Positions 33,946 through 42,835 are shown, counted from the first letter of the stretch. The stretch: 64,000 nt of DNA from an uncultured Litoreibacter sp. (GCF_947501785.1 NZ_CANMXB010000001.1:186001-250000); one strand, 5' to 3'. A program made the numbers and translations. The notes: generated from the letters alone by a model not told the origin.

Positions 33946-36357
33946 ATGACCGAGCAACTGAACGCTTCCTACCCCGTCTTGCCGCTGCGCGACATCGTCG
34001 TGTTCCCGCATATGATCGTGCCCCTTTTTGTGGGCCGCGAAAAATCGGTGCGTGCGCTGGAAGAGGTGATGAAAGACGACAAGCAGATACTGCTGTCGAG
34101 CCAGATTGACCCCTCCATTGACGACCCGACCTCTGACGGCATCTACGAGGTTGGCGTGCTGGCCAATGTCCTGCAGCTGCTGAAACTGCCCGACGGCACC
34201 GTGAAAGTGCTGGTGGAAGGCCGGTCGCGCGTGCAGATCATGAACTTTGTAGACAACCCCGACTTCTTTGAAGCCTCCGCGATTGAGCTGCAGGAAACCA
34301 TGGGCGACGAGACCACGCTGTCGGCGCTGATCCGGTCCGTGGGCGAGGAGTTTGAGCGCTACGCCAAGGTGAAGAAGAACATCCCCGAGGACGCGTTGTC
34401 CTCGGTTGCGGAAACGGAAGAACCTGACCGGCTGGCCGACCTTGTGGGCGGGCATCTGGGCGTCGAGATTGACCAGAAGCAGGATCTGCTGGAGACGCTG
34501 TCCGTCGCGGAACGGCTGGAGAAGGTTTACGGCCTGATGCAGGGCGAAATGTCGGTGCTGACGGTCGAAAAGAAGATCAAATCCCGCGTCAAAACCCAGA
34601 TGGAGCGCACCCAGCGCGAATACTATTTGAATGAGCAAATGAAGGCCATTCAGAAGGAGCTGGGCGACGGCGAAGAAGGCCAGAACGAAGTGGCCGAACT
34701 GGAGGCGAAAGTGGCGGAAACCAAGCTCTCGAAAGAGGCTTTGGAGAAGGTCACTGCCGAGATCAAGAAGCTCAAGAACATGTCGCCCATGTCGGCGGAA
34801 GCCACCGTGGTGCGCAACTATCTGGACTGGATCCTGGGCATCCCGTGGGGCGTGCGGTCGCGCGTCAAAAAGGACCTGACCAAAGCGCAGAAGGTGCTGG
34901 ATGATGACCACTATGGCCTTGAAAAGGTCAAGGAACGCATCGTCGAATATCTGGCCGTCCAGCAGCGATCCAAGAAGCTGAATGGCCCGATCATGTGCCT
35001 GGTCGGCCCTCCGGGCGTGGGTAAAACCTCGCTTGGGAAGTCGGTCGCGAAGGCCACGGGGCGCGAATTCATTCGTATCTCCCTTGGGGGTGTGCGTGAT
35101 GAAAGCGAAATTCGCGGCCACCGTCGGACTTACATCGGGTCGATGCCCGGCAAGATCATTCAGGCGCTGAAGAAGGCGAAAACCACGAACCCTCTGATCC
35201 TCTTGGACGAGATCGACAAGATGGGGCAGGATTTCCGGGGCGACCCGGCATCCGCGATGCTGGAAGTGCTTGATCCTGAACAGAATTCAACGTTCTCGGA
35301 CCATTATCTTGAGGTTGAATACGACCTCTCTGACGTGATGTTCTTGACCACGGCGAACAGCTACAACATGCCCGGCCCGCTGCTGGACCGGATGGAGATC
35401 ATCCCGCTGGCGGGCTACACCGAGGACGAGAAATCCGAGATCGCCAAGCAGCATTTGACCGAAAAGCAGGTCAAGAACCACGGCCTGAAGAAGGGCGAGT
35501 TCGAGCTGACCGACGAGGCGCTGCTGGAGATGATCCGCGTCTACACCCGCGAGGCGGGCGTGCGGAACCTTGAGCGTGAGATTGGCAAACTGGCCCGCAA
35601 GGCCGTGACCAAGATCGTGCGCAAGGAAGTCGACAAGGTGGTGATCACGCCGGACAATCTGGATGATTTCCTTGGCGTGAAGAAATACCGCTACGGGCTG
35701 GCCGAGAAGGAAGACCAGATCGGTGTTGTCACCGGGCTGGCCTACACATCCGTGGGCGGCGAATTGCTGCAGATCGAGGCGCTGCGCCTGCCGGGCAAGG
35801 GCCGGATGAAGACCACGGGCAAGCTGGGCGACGTGATGAAGGAGTCGATTGATGCGGCCTCTTCCTATGTGCGTTCCATTTCGCCCCAGATCGGGGTGAA
35901 GCCGCCGGCCTTCGACAAGATGGACATCCACGTGCACGTGCCAGATGGCGCGACGCCCAAGGACGGCCCGTCGGCTGGTTTGGCGATGGTGACGTCGATC
36001 GTGTCAGTGCTGACCCGCATCCCGGTACGCAAAGACATCGCCATGACCGGCGAGGTGTCCCTGCGCGGCAATGCCATGCCCATCGGTGGTCTGAAGGAGA
36101 AGCTTCTTGCGGCGCTTCGCGGCGGCATCAAGACGGTGCTGATCCCCGAGGATAACGAGAAGGACCTGGCCGACATCCCGGACAACGTGAAAGAGGGGCT
36201 GACCATCATCCCCGTGACCCATGTCAGGGATGTGCTGAAACACGCGTTGGTGTCCGAGCCGGATGCGATCGAGTGGGACGAGGTGGCTGAAGAAGCTGCC
36301 GCGGCCGCCGCTTTGGCCGCCAAGTCCGGATCTGGCGACGGCGCCACGGCGCATTAA
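33946..36357 (+). CDS. lon: ATP-dependent Lon protease
   Basis: An 803-residue cytoplasmic AAA+ protease that degrades misfolded and regulatory proteins. The N-terminal substrate-binding domain starts YPVLPLRDIVVFPHMIVPLFVGR. Walker A GPPGVGKTS is near residue 353, Walker B ILLDEIDKMG follows, and the proteolytic dyad is Ser in DGPSAGLAM (near 676) and Lys in GGLKEKLLAALRGG (near 719). The start is MTEQLNASYPV, preceded by AAGGAC; upstream in-frame codons to 33850 are rejected. A heat-shock promoter lies upstream, and a strong terminator downstream makes it monocistronic. Confidence 0.97.
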   Translation: MTEQLNASYPVLPLRDIVVFPHMIVPLFVGREKSVRALEEVMKDDKQILLSSQIDPSIDDPTSDGIYEVGVLANVLQLLKLPDGTVKVLVEGRSRVQIMNFVDNPDFFEASAIELQETMGDETTLSALIRSVGEEFERYAKVKKNIPEDALSSVAETEEPDRLADLVGGHLGVEIDQKQDLLETLSVAERLEKVYGLMQGEMSVLTVEKKIKSRVKTQMERTQREYYLNEQMKAIQKELGDGEEGQNEVAELEAKVAETKLSKEALEKVTAEIKKLKNMSPMSAEATVVRNYLDWILGIPWGVRSRVKKDLTKAQKVLDDDHYGLEKVKERIVEYLAVQQRSKKLNGPIMCLVGPPGVGKTSLGKSVAKATGREFIRISLGGVRDESEIRGHRRTYIGSMPGKIIQALKKAKTTNPLILLDEIDKMGQDFRGDPASAMLEVLDPEQNSTFSDHYLEVEYDLSDVMFLTTANSYNMPGPLLDRMEIIPLAGYTEDEKSEIAKQHLTEKQVKNHGLKKGEFELTDEALLEMIRVYTREAGVRNLEREIGKLARKAVTKIVRKEVDKVVITPDNLDDFLGVKKYRYGLAEKEDQIGVVTGLAYTSVGGELLQIEALRLPGKGRMKTTGKLGDVMKESIDAASSYVRSISPQIGVKPPAFDKMDIHVHVPDGATPKDGPSAGLAMVTSIVSVLTRIPVRKDIAMTGEVSLRGNAMPIGGLKEKLLAALRGGIKTVLIPEDNEKDLADIPDNVKEGLTIIPVTHVRDVLKHALVSEPDAIEWDEVAEEAAAAAALAAKSGSGDGATAH

Positions 36358-36380
36358 GCCTGACAAACCCAATGCCAAGA

Positions 36381-36410
36381 AAGCCGCCCGGTGTTTCGGG
36401 CGGCTTTTTT
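36381..36410 (+). terminator. Rho-independent terminator of lon
   Basis: A perfect 10-bp stem, AAGCCGCCCG (36381-36390) with CGGGCGGCTT (36397-36406), a 6-nt loop and a T run to 36410, 24 bp after the lon stop. The convergent fliG-like gene ends 11 bp further on, and no T run serves the minus strand. Confidence 0.92.
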
Positions 36411-36420
36411 CGTGTCAGCG

Positions 36421-37497
36421 TCAGGCCGCTTCGTCTTCTTCCGCGCCGGGAGGGGCAAGGATGGTGACCTCGCCGGTATCGGTCAGACGGCGGATGGCGC
36501 TGGTGATCCGCCCCATCGCGGCCTCGCCCGCCTTCTTGGGCACCTCGCCCTGTTCTTCCATTTCTTCCCGCAGGGCGGCGGCCATGCGTTGGGACAGGTT
36601 AGCCAGCAGGAAATCGGTGGAGGCAGATTCCGCGACCTGGGCGTAGGCCAAGGCCATGACCAGCTCTTCCTGCGGCACATCGCGGGTGATTTTGGCGATG
36701 TCGGGGCCGGCAATCCGCGTCGCAATGTCGGCAAAGGTGAAGATCGAGGCGCGCACGGCTTCGGCAAAAGCGGCGTCCTGATCGGTCAGTGAGGCCAGCA
36801 CCGCGTCCCGCTTGTCGGGTGTGGCGGCATTGAGCAGGTTTGCCACCCGCAGGGCGGGCGCGTCCTTGAACGCGGTGGGCTTTTCGGACGGGATGGCCGC
36901 GGCCAGCATCGTGCCAATCCGCGCAACCATGTCCGGGCTGAGCGTGGCCGTGCTTTGCATCGCAAGCGTCACTTGGGTTGCCTGATCGGGGTCCATATCT
37001 TCCAACACCTCGGAGGCCTTGTCCGGGTCGAGCTTGGACAACACGATGGCGGCGATTTTCGGGTCTTCATCGGGCAACAGCGCTATCAATTGCTCTGCAG
37101 AGAGCGCGGCAACCTTGGGCCAGGGGGCAGGCGGCGTGCTCAGGCCAAGCTGGCCGCGCAGATTGTCCACTACCTCAGGGTTGAGATGGGATTCCAATGT
37201 GCTGAGCGCGTCGGCAACCGAACGCGGGAAGCTGAGCCCGCTCATCGACAGATCGCGTTCCAGATCGGCCACCACGAGTGACAAGGTGGCGCGGTCGACG
37301 CGTCCGAGTTCGACAAAATCCTGCATCAAACGCGCCTGGCCGCGGGCGCTGAGGCTCGACAGGGGCAGGCTGCCGCCTTCCGACAGGATCATCTGGATGA
37401 TAATGGCGGCCTTTTGGGGCCCTGGAAGCACCGGCCCCATATCGGCAGGTTTGGCGGGCATCGATGTGCCGCCGGCCGGAATAACTGTTGTGGTCAT
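36421..37497 (-). CDS. fliG: FliG-like flagellar motor switch protein
   Basis: A 358-residue protein matching FliG along most of its length. The N-terminal part has PGPQKAAIIIQMILSEGG. The middle domain shows LLPDEDPKIAAIVLSKLDPDKASEVLEDMD, where EDPK replaces the usual EHPQ. The C-terminal domain contains IFTFADIATRIAGPDIAKITRDVPQEELVMAL and FLLANLSQRMAAALREEMEEQGEVP. FliG couples stator and rotor and helps switching in the flagellar C-ring. No other flagellar gene is in the window, so this is an isolated locus and may be a second or divergent copy. The family call is good; flagellar function here is an inference. Confidence 0.85.
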   Translation of the reverse strand: MTTTVIPAGGTSMPAKPADMGPVLPGPQKAAIIIQMILSEGGSLPLSSLSARGQARLMQDFVELGRVDRATLSLVVADLERDLSMSGLSFPRSVADALSTLESHLNPEVVDNLRGQLGLSTPPAPWPKVAALSAEQLIALLPDEDPKIAAIVLSKLDPDKASEVLEDMDPDQATQVTLAMQSTATLSPDMVARIGTMLAAAIPSEKPTAFKDAPALRVANLLNAATPDKRDAVLASLTDQDAAFAEAVRASIFTFADIATRIAGPDIAKITRDVPQEELVMALAYAQVAESASTDFLLANLSQRMAAALREEMEEQGEVPKKAGEAAMGRITSAIRRLTDTGEVTILAPPGAEEDEAA

Positions 37498-37615
37498 GGT
37501 CTGTATCTACCCCTTCCGCTCGCCTTCTTTTGATGCGGCCTGAGGGGTTAACAGTGGGTTAGGGAAATGGGGCGCCGCCGTGGCGGATGCCCCGTATTTT
37601 ATGACAATTGCTCGT

Positions 37616-38149
37616 TTAGTAGTTGGAGCCCGTGCCGGTCTGGATCGCGTTGCGCAGCGCAATTTCGGCCCATGTGTTTCGCCCGCCGCGGGTGCGGATC
37701 TCTGCCAGCTGCAGCTTGGCGCCCACACGGTCGCCGGCCTCTGCCATGCCTTGCCCCATATAGGAGCGTGCCAGAATGTTGTTGGCATTGGCCTCAATCG
37801 CGGCAGTGTAGAAGGTCATCGCCGCCTCCATGTCGCCGGTTTTGCGGGCGATGAAGCCGCGATAGGTCATCACGCGGCTGTCGGTCGCGTCCATCTCGTC
37901 CAACACGCCTGACGCGCGGTCATAAAGGCCAGCATAGGCCAGTTCACGCACCGCATCGTAGCGGGTGTCATCATCGATGAGGTTGGATGACTTGTCGACG
38001 CATTGGGCGGTTTTGGTGTCAAACACCTGACCGGCCTTGCATTCGGTTGTGGTCTTGGTGGTCTTTGGCGGGTTGGTGCTGCCGGAACTGGCGGCCAAGG
38101 CGATGGACGGGGCCAGGAAGGCCGCGGCAGCAAGAGTGGTGATACGCAT
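37616..38149 (-). CDS. Exported TPR-like protein with a cysteine mini-motif
   Basis: A 177-residue periplasmic protein. A signal peptide (MRITTLAAAAFLAPSIALA) follows a strong GGAGACCCCTC, and the in-frame codons upstream are rejected. The mature N-terminus has ECKAGQVFDTKTAQCV, a 15-residue C...CV unit seen again in the small gene just upstream (38258). The rest is helical with TPR-like character (ELAYAGLYDRASGVLDEM; RKTGDMEAAMTFYTAAIEANANNILARSYMGQGMAEAGD). The function is unknown; it may bind another envelope protein through the repeats. Confidence 0.75.
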   Translation of the reverse strand: MRITTLAAAAFLAPSIALAASSGSTNPPKTTKTTTECKAGQVFDTKTAQCVDKSSNLIDDDTRYDAVRELAYAGLYDRASGVLDEMDATDSRVMTYRGFIARKTGDMEAAMTFYTAAIEANANNILARSYMGQGMAEAGDRVGAKLQLAEIRTRGGRNTWAEIALRNAIQTGTGSNY

Positions 38150-38189
38150 GAGGGGTCTCCTAATAAATTTATGGGGCAACAATACCGCC

Positions 38190-38232
38190 AAAAAGCATCA
38201 GGGCGATGAACAATAATGTGCATCGCCCTGAT
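38190..38232 (-). terminator. Rho-independent terminator after the 54-residue exported protein gene
   Basis: On the minus strand a perfect 12-bp stem (ATCAGGGCGATG with CATCGCCCTGAT, plus-strand 38197-38208 and 38221-38232) has a 12-nt loop and is followed by GC and five T. It ends transcription from the small gene at 38258, so the TPR-like gene downstream may need its own promoter. Confidence 0.82.
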
Positions 38233-38257
38233 CGAATAAAGTGAAGTGCTGAGGTGT

Positions 38258-38422
38258 TTACCCCGTTGCGTCAGATACGCATTTGCCCAGATCGGCGTCC
38301 CATGACGCGCCTGCGGCGCAGCTTGCGGCCTGCTTGTGATCTCCGCCATTGCAGCCCATCGCAGAGGCGATGGAGGGGGCGAGGGTGAGCGCCAGTGCGG
38401 CGAGAATGATCTTGGTGTTCAT
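38258..38422 (-). CDS. Small exported protein with a C...CV cysteine motif
   Basis: A 54-residue peptide. ATG at 38422 follows AGGAG closely. Residues 1-21 form a signal peptide (MNTKIILAALALTLAPSIASA). The mature part has three cysteines, and residues 35-49 (CAAGASWDADLGKCV) match in length and spacing the CKAGQVFDTKTAQCV unit of the neighbouring gene at 37616, so the two are related. A strong terminator follows. There is no recognised family, and its function is unknown. The two shared cysteines probably form a disulfide in the periplasm. Confidence 0.7.
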   Translation of the reverse strand: MNTKIILAALALTLAPSIASAMGCNGGDHKQAASCAAGASWDADLGKCVSDATG

Positions 38423-38530
38423 GCTTGCTCTCCTGTTGTTCTGATTAGGAAGCTAGCACGAACGCCCGGTTTGGCAAACTCACGTTTTTTGGCATGGCTT
38501 CCAGATGAGTATTTTTGCCAAAACGAAGCC

Positions 38531-39832
38531 CTAGCCGAAGACGCGTTTGAAGATCGTGTCGACATGTTTGGTGTGGTAGCCCATGTCGAATTTCTCATTG
38601 ATTTCTTCGACGGAGAGGGCTTTGAGAACATCCTCGTCGGCCAGCAATTCTTCGCGGAAATCTGTGCGGTGTTCCCACACTTTCAGCGCGTTGCGTTGTA
38701 CCATGGCGTAGGCGTCTTCGCGTGAAACGCCTGCTTGGGTGAGGGCGAGAAGGACCCGCTGGCTCATCACCAGCCCGGGGAATTTGTTCATGTTGTCGAG
38801 CATGTTGTCGGGGAAGATCAGCATCTTGTCGATAACGCTCGTCAGGCGGGCAAGGGCAAAATCGAGCGTGATCGTGGTATCGGGGCCGATGTTGCGTTCC
38901 ACGGATGAGTGGCTGATGTCGCGTTCGTGCCAGAGCGCCACGTTTTCCATGGCCGGAACCACGGCCATGCGCACGACGCGGGCGAGGCCGGTCAGGTTCT
39001 CAGTCAGGATCGGGTTCTTCTTATGCGGCATGGCCGAGGAGCCTTTTTGGCCCATGGAGAAGAATTCCGCCCCTTCCAACACCTCGGTGCGCTGCATGTG
39101 GCGGATTTCAGTGGCGATGTTTTCGATGGAGGAGGCGACGACGCCCAACGCCGCGAAGAAGGCGGCATGGCGGTCGCGGGGGATGACCTGGGTAGAAATC
39201 GGTTCTGGGTTCAGCCCGAGTTTTGCGCAGACATGTTCTTCGACCGCCGGGTCCACATTGGCAAAGGTGCCGATGGCGCCGGAGATGGCACCGGTGGAAA
39301 TCTCGTCGCGCGCGGTGCGCAGGCGGGTCAGGTTGCGGTCCATTTCAGCGTAGAAGCGCGCGAAGGTCAGGCCCATGGTGGTGGGTTCGGCATGGATGCC
39401 GTGGGAGCGGCCGACCCGCAGCGTGTCTTTGTGTTCCATCGCGCGTTTTTTGAGCGCGGTGAGCAGGCCTTCGACATCCGTGATCAAAATGTCGGCCGCG
39501 CGAACCAGTTGCACGTTGAAGCAGGTGTCGAGCACATCGGAAGAGGTCATGCCTTGGTGGACGAACCGCGCCTCGTCGCTGCCCACATGTTCGGCCAGAT
39601 GGGTCAGGAAGGCGATGACGTCGTGCTTGGTGACGGCCTCGATCTCGTCGATACGGGCGACATCGAACTCCACGTCCTTGGCCTTCCAGACGGCCTCCGC
39701 GTTTTCGCGCGGGATCACGCCCAGATCGGCCATGGCGTCGCAGGCATGGGCCTCGATCTCGTACCAGATGCGGAATTTGGTCTCGGGAGACCAGATTTTG
39801 ACCATGTCGGGACGAGAATATCTGGGGATCAT
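38531..39832 (-). CDS. purB: Adenylosuccinate lyase
   Basis: A 433-residue enzyme of the fumarase/aspartase superfamily acting twice in purine synthesis, releasing fumarate from SAICAR and from adenylosuccinate. MIPRYSRPDMVKIWSPETKFRIWYEIE is the standard N-terminus. TSSDVLDTCFNVQL, VGRSHGIHAEPTTMG and the signature GSSAMPHKKNPI with its catalytic-loop serine follow. The frame is open upstream to 40192, but the ATG at 39832 fits the family length. It is a single gene divergent from a small exported protein. Confidence 0.97.
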   Translation of the reverse strand: MIPRYSRPDMVKIWSPETKFRIWYEIEAHACDAMADLGVIPRENAEAVWKAKDVEFDVARIDEIEAVTKHDVIAFLTHLAEHVGSDEARFVHQGMTSSDVLDTCFNVQLVRAADILITDVEGLLTALKKRAMEHKDTLRVGRSHGIHAEPTTMGLTFARFYAEMDRNLTRLRTARDEISTGAISGAIGTFANVDPAVEEHVCAKLGLNPEPISTQVIPRDRHAAFFAALGVVASSIENIATEIRHMQRTEVLEGAEFFSMGQKGSSAMPHKKNPILTENLTGLARVVRMAVVPAMENVALWHERDISHSSVERNIGPDTTITLDFALARLTSVIDKMLIFPDNMLDNMNKFPGLVMSQRVLLALTQAGVSREDAYAMVQRNALKVWEHRTDFREELLADEDVLKALSVEEINEKFDMGYHTKHVDTIFKRVFG

Positions 39833-39922
39833 GTGTGTGATCTTTCGTGATTTGTGTGGCAGATGGGGGCGTCTTAAACTGGTGGTCGGGGGCTCACAAG
39901 GCCGGGGATGAAGGAGAGTGGG

Positions 39923-40261
39923 TTGAAACACGTATTTGCGGCTGTCATGGCGCTTTGCGCGGCACCGGCATGGGCCGGGGACTGGACGGTATTGAGTGGC
40001 GCGGAGGTGGAAGAGGCGCTCAACGATGTGACCCTGCGCTACGATGGGGCGACGCAGATATTTTACCTCTCGGGCAAAACGCTTTACGATCACGGCAGGC
40101 CGTCCTGGGGCAACTGGGCCGTGCGCGGCGACGCGTATTGCAGCGAATGGCCCCCGCAAGATGGCTGGACTTGTTTTGCACTGGAGCGGCACGCCGATGG
40201 CGACCGGCTTCGGTTTGTATCAGAGAGTGGCGCGGTTACCGAAGGGGTTATTGTGGAGTAA
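39923..40261 (+). CDS. Exported small protein of unknown function
   Basis: A 112-residue protein. The TTG at 39923 follows AAGGAG with good spacing and starts a typical signal peptide (MKHVFAAVMALCAAPAWAGDW). An ATG at 39908 is the alternative, adding five residues with no good ribosome binding site. The mature chain (WTVLSGAEVEEALNDVTLRYDGATQIFYLSGKTLYDHGRPSWGNWAVRGDAYCSEWPPQDGWTCFAL) has two cysteines and aromatic residues spaced like small periplasmic ligand-binding proteins. No family was recognised. It precedes the DUF6314 gene by 5 bp and is probably cotranscribed. Confidence 0.7.
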   Translation: MKHVFAAVMALCAAPAWAGDWTVLSGAEVEEALNDVTLRYDGATQIFYLSGKTLYDHGRPSWGNWAVRGDAYCSEWPPQDGWTCFALERHADGDRLRFVSESGAVTEGVIVE

Positions 40262-40266
40262 GTGCC

Positions 40267-40692
40267 ATGGCACGGATGCCGAAACTGCAGGATTTTGAGG
40301 GCGCATGGGCGCTGAACCGGATCATCGAGGACCGGATGACCGATGCGCAGGGCCGGCTGTCGGGTATGGCGGAATTTGTGGCGCGCGAGGCGGGCGGGTT
40401 TGACTACCGCGAAACGGGGGAGCTGACCTACGGCGCGCAACCGCCCATGGCCGCGACCCGCGCCTATATCTGGGAGCCTGTCGAGGCCGGCATCGCAGTG
40501 AGATTTGAGGATGGCCGCCCGTTTCATGTGATCGCCGAGGACCGGCTGATGCCCGATGCCAACCACCATTGCGACCCGGATTGGTACCATGTCAGCTATG
40601 ACTTCACCCGCTGGCCGGATTGGCGGGCCATTTGGCGCGTTGTCGGGCCGCGCAAAGATTACCGCATGCTGTCCGAGTATAAGCGGGTGTGA
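40267..40692 (+). CDS. DUF6314 family protein
   Basis: A 141-residue cytoplasmic protein. The pattern FEGAWALNRIIEDRMTDAQGRLSGMAEF, YRETGELTYG, RAYIWEPVEAGIAVRFEDGRPFHVI, then HHCDPDWYHVSYDF and WRVVGPRKDYRMLSEYKRV is the DUF6314 layout, a lipocalin-like small beta-barrel found in alphaproteobacteria with no known activity. GGAG lies 8 nt before the ATG. The frame is open far upstream, but those codons overlap the exported-protein gene in another frame. It shares an operon with that gene. Confidence 0.8.
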   Translation: MARMPKLQDFEGAWALNRIIEDRMTDAQGRLSGMAEFVAREAGGFDYRETGELTYGAQPPMAATRAYIWEPVEAGIAVRFEDGRPFHVIAEDRLMPDANHHCDPDWYHVSYDFTRWPDWRAIWRVVGPRKDYRMLSEYKRV

Positions 40693-40740
40693 CCTGATTG
40701 TGCGCTACCGCGCGTTGTTTTTTCTGCCAGGTGCCGATGA

Positions 40741-41445
40741 TTAAGCCGTTCCGGGCTTGGGCGCGCCTTCCGAATGGCTGAGCGCCATGTAATCGGCAAG
40801 GGACTTGCCCTGTTCTTCAACGAAGAGTTCAGCCATGACGTTGAGCGACCGGATACGGTCGACGCGGAACACCCGAAAGTCCTGGCGCAGCTCGCACCAG
40901 CAGGTGACAGTCCAGACCCGGCCCCAATATTCCATCTGCAGCGGCCGAACCACCCGTTCAGAGCGCGCCCCTTTTTCGTCGGCATAGGTGATAGCGAGCT
41001 TTTGCCGCGACCGGATGGATTTGCGGATTTGTGGCATGAACCGGAACCCTGCGGCGGCGTCCTGAAACGGGTAGACCGCAAATCCCCAGCCTGAGGGCGG
41101 GGTGGAGCGGTCTTCAGGCAGCACCGCGTCGATTTTCGCTGACAGCGTCCTGGCGGCCTGCTTCAACTCGTCATCCGCCGCCTCGCCGACAACGGCCATG
41201 CCCAGATGCAGCGCCTCCAGCTCGGTCAGGGTCAGGTTCAGGGGCGGCAGGGTGATGGGGGCGGTCATCATGTAGCCCAAACCCCGTTCGCCCGCGACCG
41301 GCACACCGGACAGGGCCAGCGTGTCCATGTCGCGGTAGATGGTCCGGACCGACACTTCGAGCTCTGCTGCCAGATCCTCCGCACGGTGCAACCGCCCGTC
41401 GCGCAGGATCAAGATCAGGTCAAAAAGCCGGTCCGTACGTCTCAT
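40741..41445 (-). CDS. YafY-type HTH/WYL-domain transcriptional regulator
   Basis: A 234-residue regulator. An N-terminal DeoR-like winged helix (MRRTDRLFDLILILRDGRLHRAEDLAAELEVSVRTIYRDMDTLALSG) is followed by a WYL domain, with the typical RKSIRSRQKLAITYADEKGARSERVVRPLQMEYWGRVWTVTCWCELRQDFRVFRVDRI. WYL domains sense small molecules or nucleic-acid signals. GGAGACCT precedes the ATG at 41445; the longer frame is rejected. It lies 13 bp after the next gene in the same operon, which encodes a small Dabb/ABM-like protein. Confidence 0.9.
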   Translation of the reverse strand: MRRTDRLFDLILILRDGRLHRAEDLAAELEVSVRTIYRDMDTLALSGVPVAGERGLGYMMTAPITLPPLNLTLTELEALHLGMAVVGEAADDELKQAARTLSAKIDAVLPEDRSTPPSGWGFAVYPFQDAAAGFRFMPQIRKSIRSRQKLAITYADEKGARSERVVRPLQMEYWGRVWTVTCWCELRQDFRVFRVDRIRSLNVMAELFVEEQGKSLADYMALSHSEGAPKPGTA

Positions 41446-41458
41446 AGGTCTCCGTTTC

Positions 41459-41785
41459 TTAGGATGCCATTTGCCACTGGATGGCGCTGTGGCGGATGGA
41501 AATGGTCTCAGGATTGATGGCGCCGCCAATGGCCGGGGCAAAATCCTGCTTCTCGAATTCCTGGGCCACGCGCATCGCCTTTTCCATGTCTTCCCAGATC
41601 ACATAGTCGGTCCAGACGCCGTGTTCGTCCTTCGACAGGTGGCGGGCGCGGAAGCCGGCGGCGCTGCGCACCCAGCTTTCTGTTTGCTGGCTGATTGCAA
41701 CGAAGTCCGCATCCGAGACACCGTCCTTCAGCTTGAATGTTACAATCTCCGCCACGGCGGTCTGGGTGGATGTTGAGGTGGTCAT
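41459..41785 (-). CDS. Small Dabb/ABM-like protein
   Basis: A 108-residue protein beginning MTTSTSTQTAVAEIVTFKLKDGVSDADFVAISQQTESWVRSAAGFRARHL, the look of ferredoxin-like antibiotic-biosynthesis-monooxygenase or stress-responsive Dabb domains. It continues with WTDYVIWEDMEKAMRVAQEFEKQDFAPAIGGAINPETISIRHSAI. GGAG precedes the ATG at 41785. The WYL regulator follows in the same operon. Enzymatic activity and substrate are unknown; similar pairs are common in soil and marine bacteria. Confidence 0.72.
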   Translation of the reverse strand: MTTSTSTQTAVAEIVTFKLKDGVSDADFVAISQQTESWVRSAAGFRARHLSKDEHGVWTDYVIWEDMEKAMRVAQEFEKQDFAPAIGGAINPETISIRHSAIQWQMAS

Positions 41786-42024
41786 GGTATTCTCCAATTG
41801 ATTCTGAGTTGGAGGGCCGTTGTAGAAGCGCACAACTGACATAAACCTGTCAGGAGTGTTCGCGCAAATGCAAATTGGCGCTGATCCACGTCATAAACTT
41901 GGCGTCACCGCCTGAAATGGCGTGTATAAGCGCTTTTCGATTGGGGCTTTGGCCCTTACATATCTGTCCAAGGTCAAATCATGCCGCCTTAGCGTAGCGC
42001 GGCCTGCTCAAGGAGAATGATGCA

Positions 42025-42234
42025 ATGTTTAACAATATCGGACCTGTCGGCCTGATCCTGATCGCCGTCGTCGTGCTGGTACTGTTTGGCCGGGGCAAAG
42101 TGTCCTCGCTGATGGGCGAAGTGGGCAAGGGCATCACCGCCTTCAAAAAAGGTGTCGATGACAGTGGCAAAGAGATCGACGAGGCCGTTGCCGCCAAGGA
42201 CGTCACCCCGGAAGACGAAAAAGACAAAGCCTGA
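42025..42234 (+). CDS. tatA: Sec-independent protein translocase subunit TatA
   Basis: A 69-residue protein with an N-terminal membrane helix (GPVGLILIAVVVLVLFGRGKVSSLMGEVGKGI) followed by an amphipathic helix and a short acidic tail. The FGRGK and G-x-G-ITAFKKG patterns are typical TatA. TatA forms the pore that moves folded, twin-arginine-signal proteins across the inner membrane. It is the first gene of tatABC; AAGGAGAATG lies upstream. Spacing to tatB is 25 bp. Confidence 0.95.
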   Translation: MFNNIGPVGLILIAVVVLVLFGRGKVSSLMGEVGKGITAFKKGVDDSGKEIDEAVAAKDVTPEDEKDKA

Positions 42235-42259
42235 AGCCAATTAGCCGGGAGACGCGCTG

Positions 42260-42835
42260 ATGGGCGGAATAGGTGGCATGGAGCTGTTGCTCATTGGGCT
42301 GGTCGCGTTGATCGTGGTCGGCCCCAAGGACCTGCCGGGCATGTTTCGCACGGTGGGGCAGTTCACCGGCAAGGCCAAACGCATGGCGCGGGAGTTTTCC
42401 AGCGCCATGGAAGCTGCCGCCGATGACGCGGGCGTGTCGGATGTGACTAAAACGCTGAAAGCGGCGACCAACCCGGTGAAAGCCGCGACCAACGCGGCCA
42501 AGGATGCGGTGACCAAGACGATTGACCCTGGCAAGTATGACGAAGGGTCTTCGACGCAGGCTTTGGCCAAAGACCGGGCGGAGGCCGCCAAGAAGATACA
42601 GGCCGCCACGGCAAAGAAAGAAGCAGCCCGCAGGGAAGCAGAGGCTGCTGCGACTAAGGCGGATGCCAAACCTGCGGCGAAGAAGCCTGCCGCCAAGGCC
42701 AAGGCGGCGAAAGCGCCTGCCAAGAAGCCCGCCGCGAAACCGGCCGCAAAAGCCAAGACCCCCAAAGCGGCCGCAAAACCCGCGGCCAAAAAACCCGCCG
42801 CGCGTAAGCCTGCGGCCAAGAAAGCGGCGTCATGA
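42260..42835 (+). CDS. tatB: Sec-independent protein translocase subunit TatB
   Basis: A 191-residue TatB. The N-terminal membrane helix ([36 protein letters not shown]) has the E and P residues that separate TatB from TatA. From about residue 95 to the end it is a low-complexity Ala/Lys/Pro tail with KKPAAK-like units, probably disordered. TatB with TatC binds twin-arginine signals. Its stop overlaps tatC (ATGA) so the two are coupled. The tail is longer than in many homologues. Confidence 0.95.
   Translation: MGGIGGMELLLIGLVALIVVGPKDLPGMFRTVGQFTGKAKRMAREFSSAMEAAADDAGVSDVTKTLKAATNPVKAATNAAKDAVTKTIDPGKYDEGSSTQALAKDRAEAAKKIQAATAKKEAARREAEAAATKADAKPAAKKPAAKAKAAKAPAKKPAAKPAAKAKTPKAAAKPAAKKPAARKPAAKKAAS

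Noticed and set aside
42540-42835. Repetitive Ala/Lys-coding DNA read as a possible repeat array or CRISPR-like structure
   Set aside because: It is the low-complexity tail of TatB; units vary in length and stay in frame, with no spacers.
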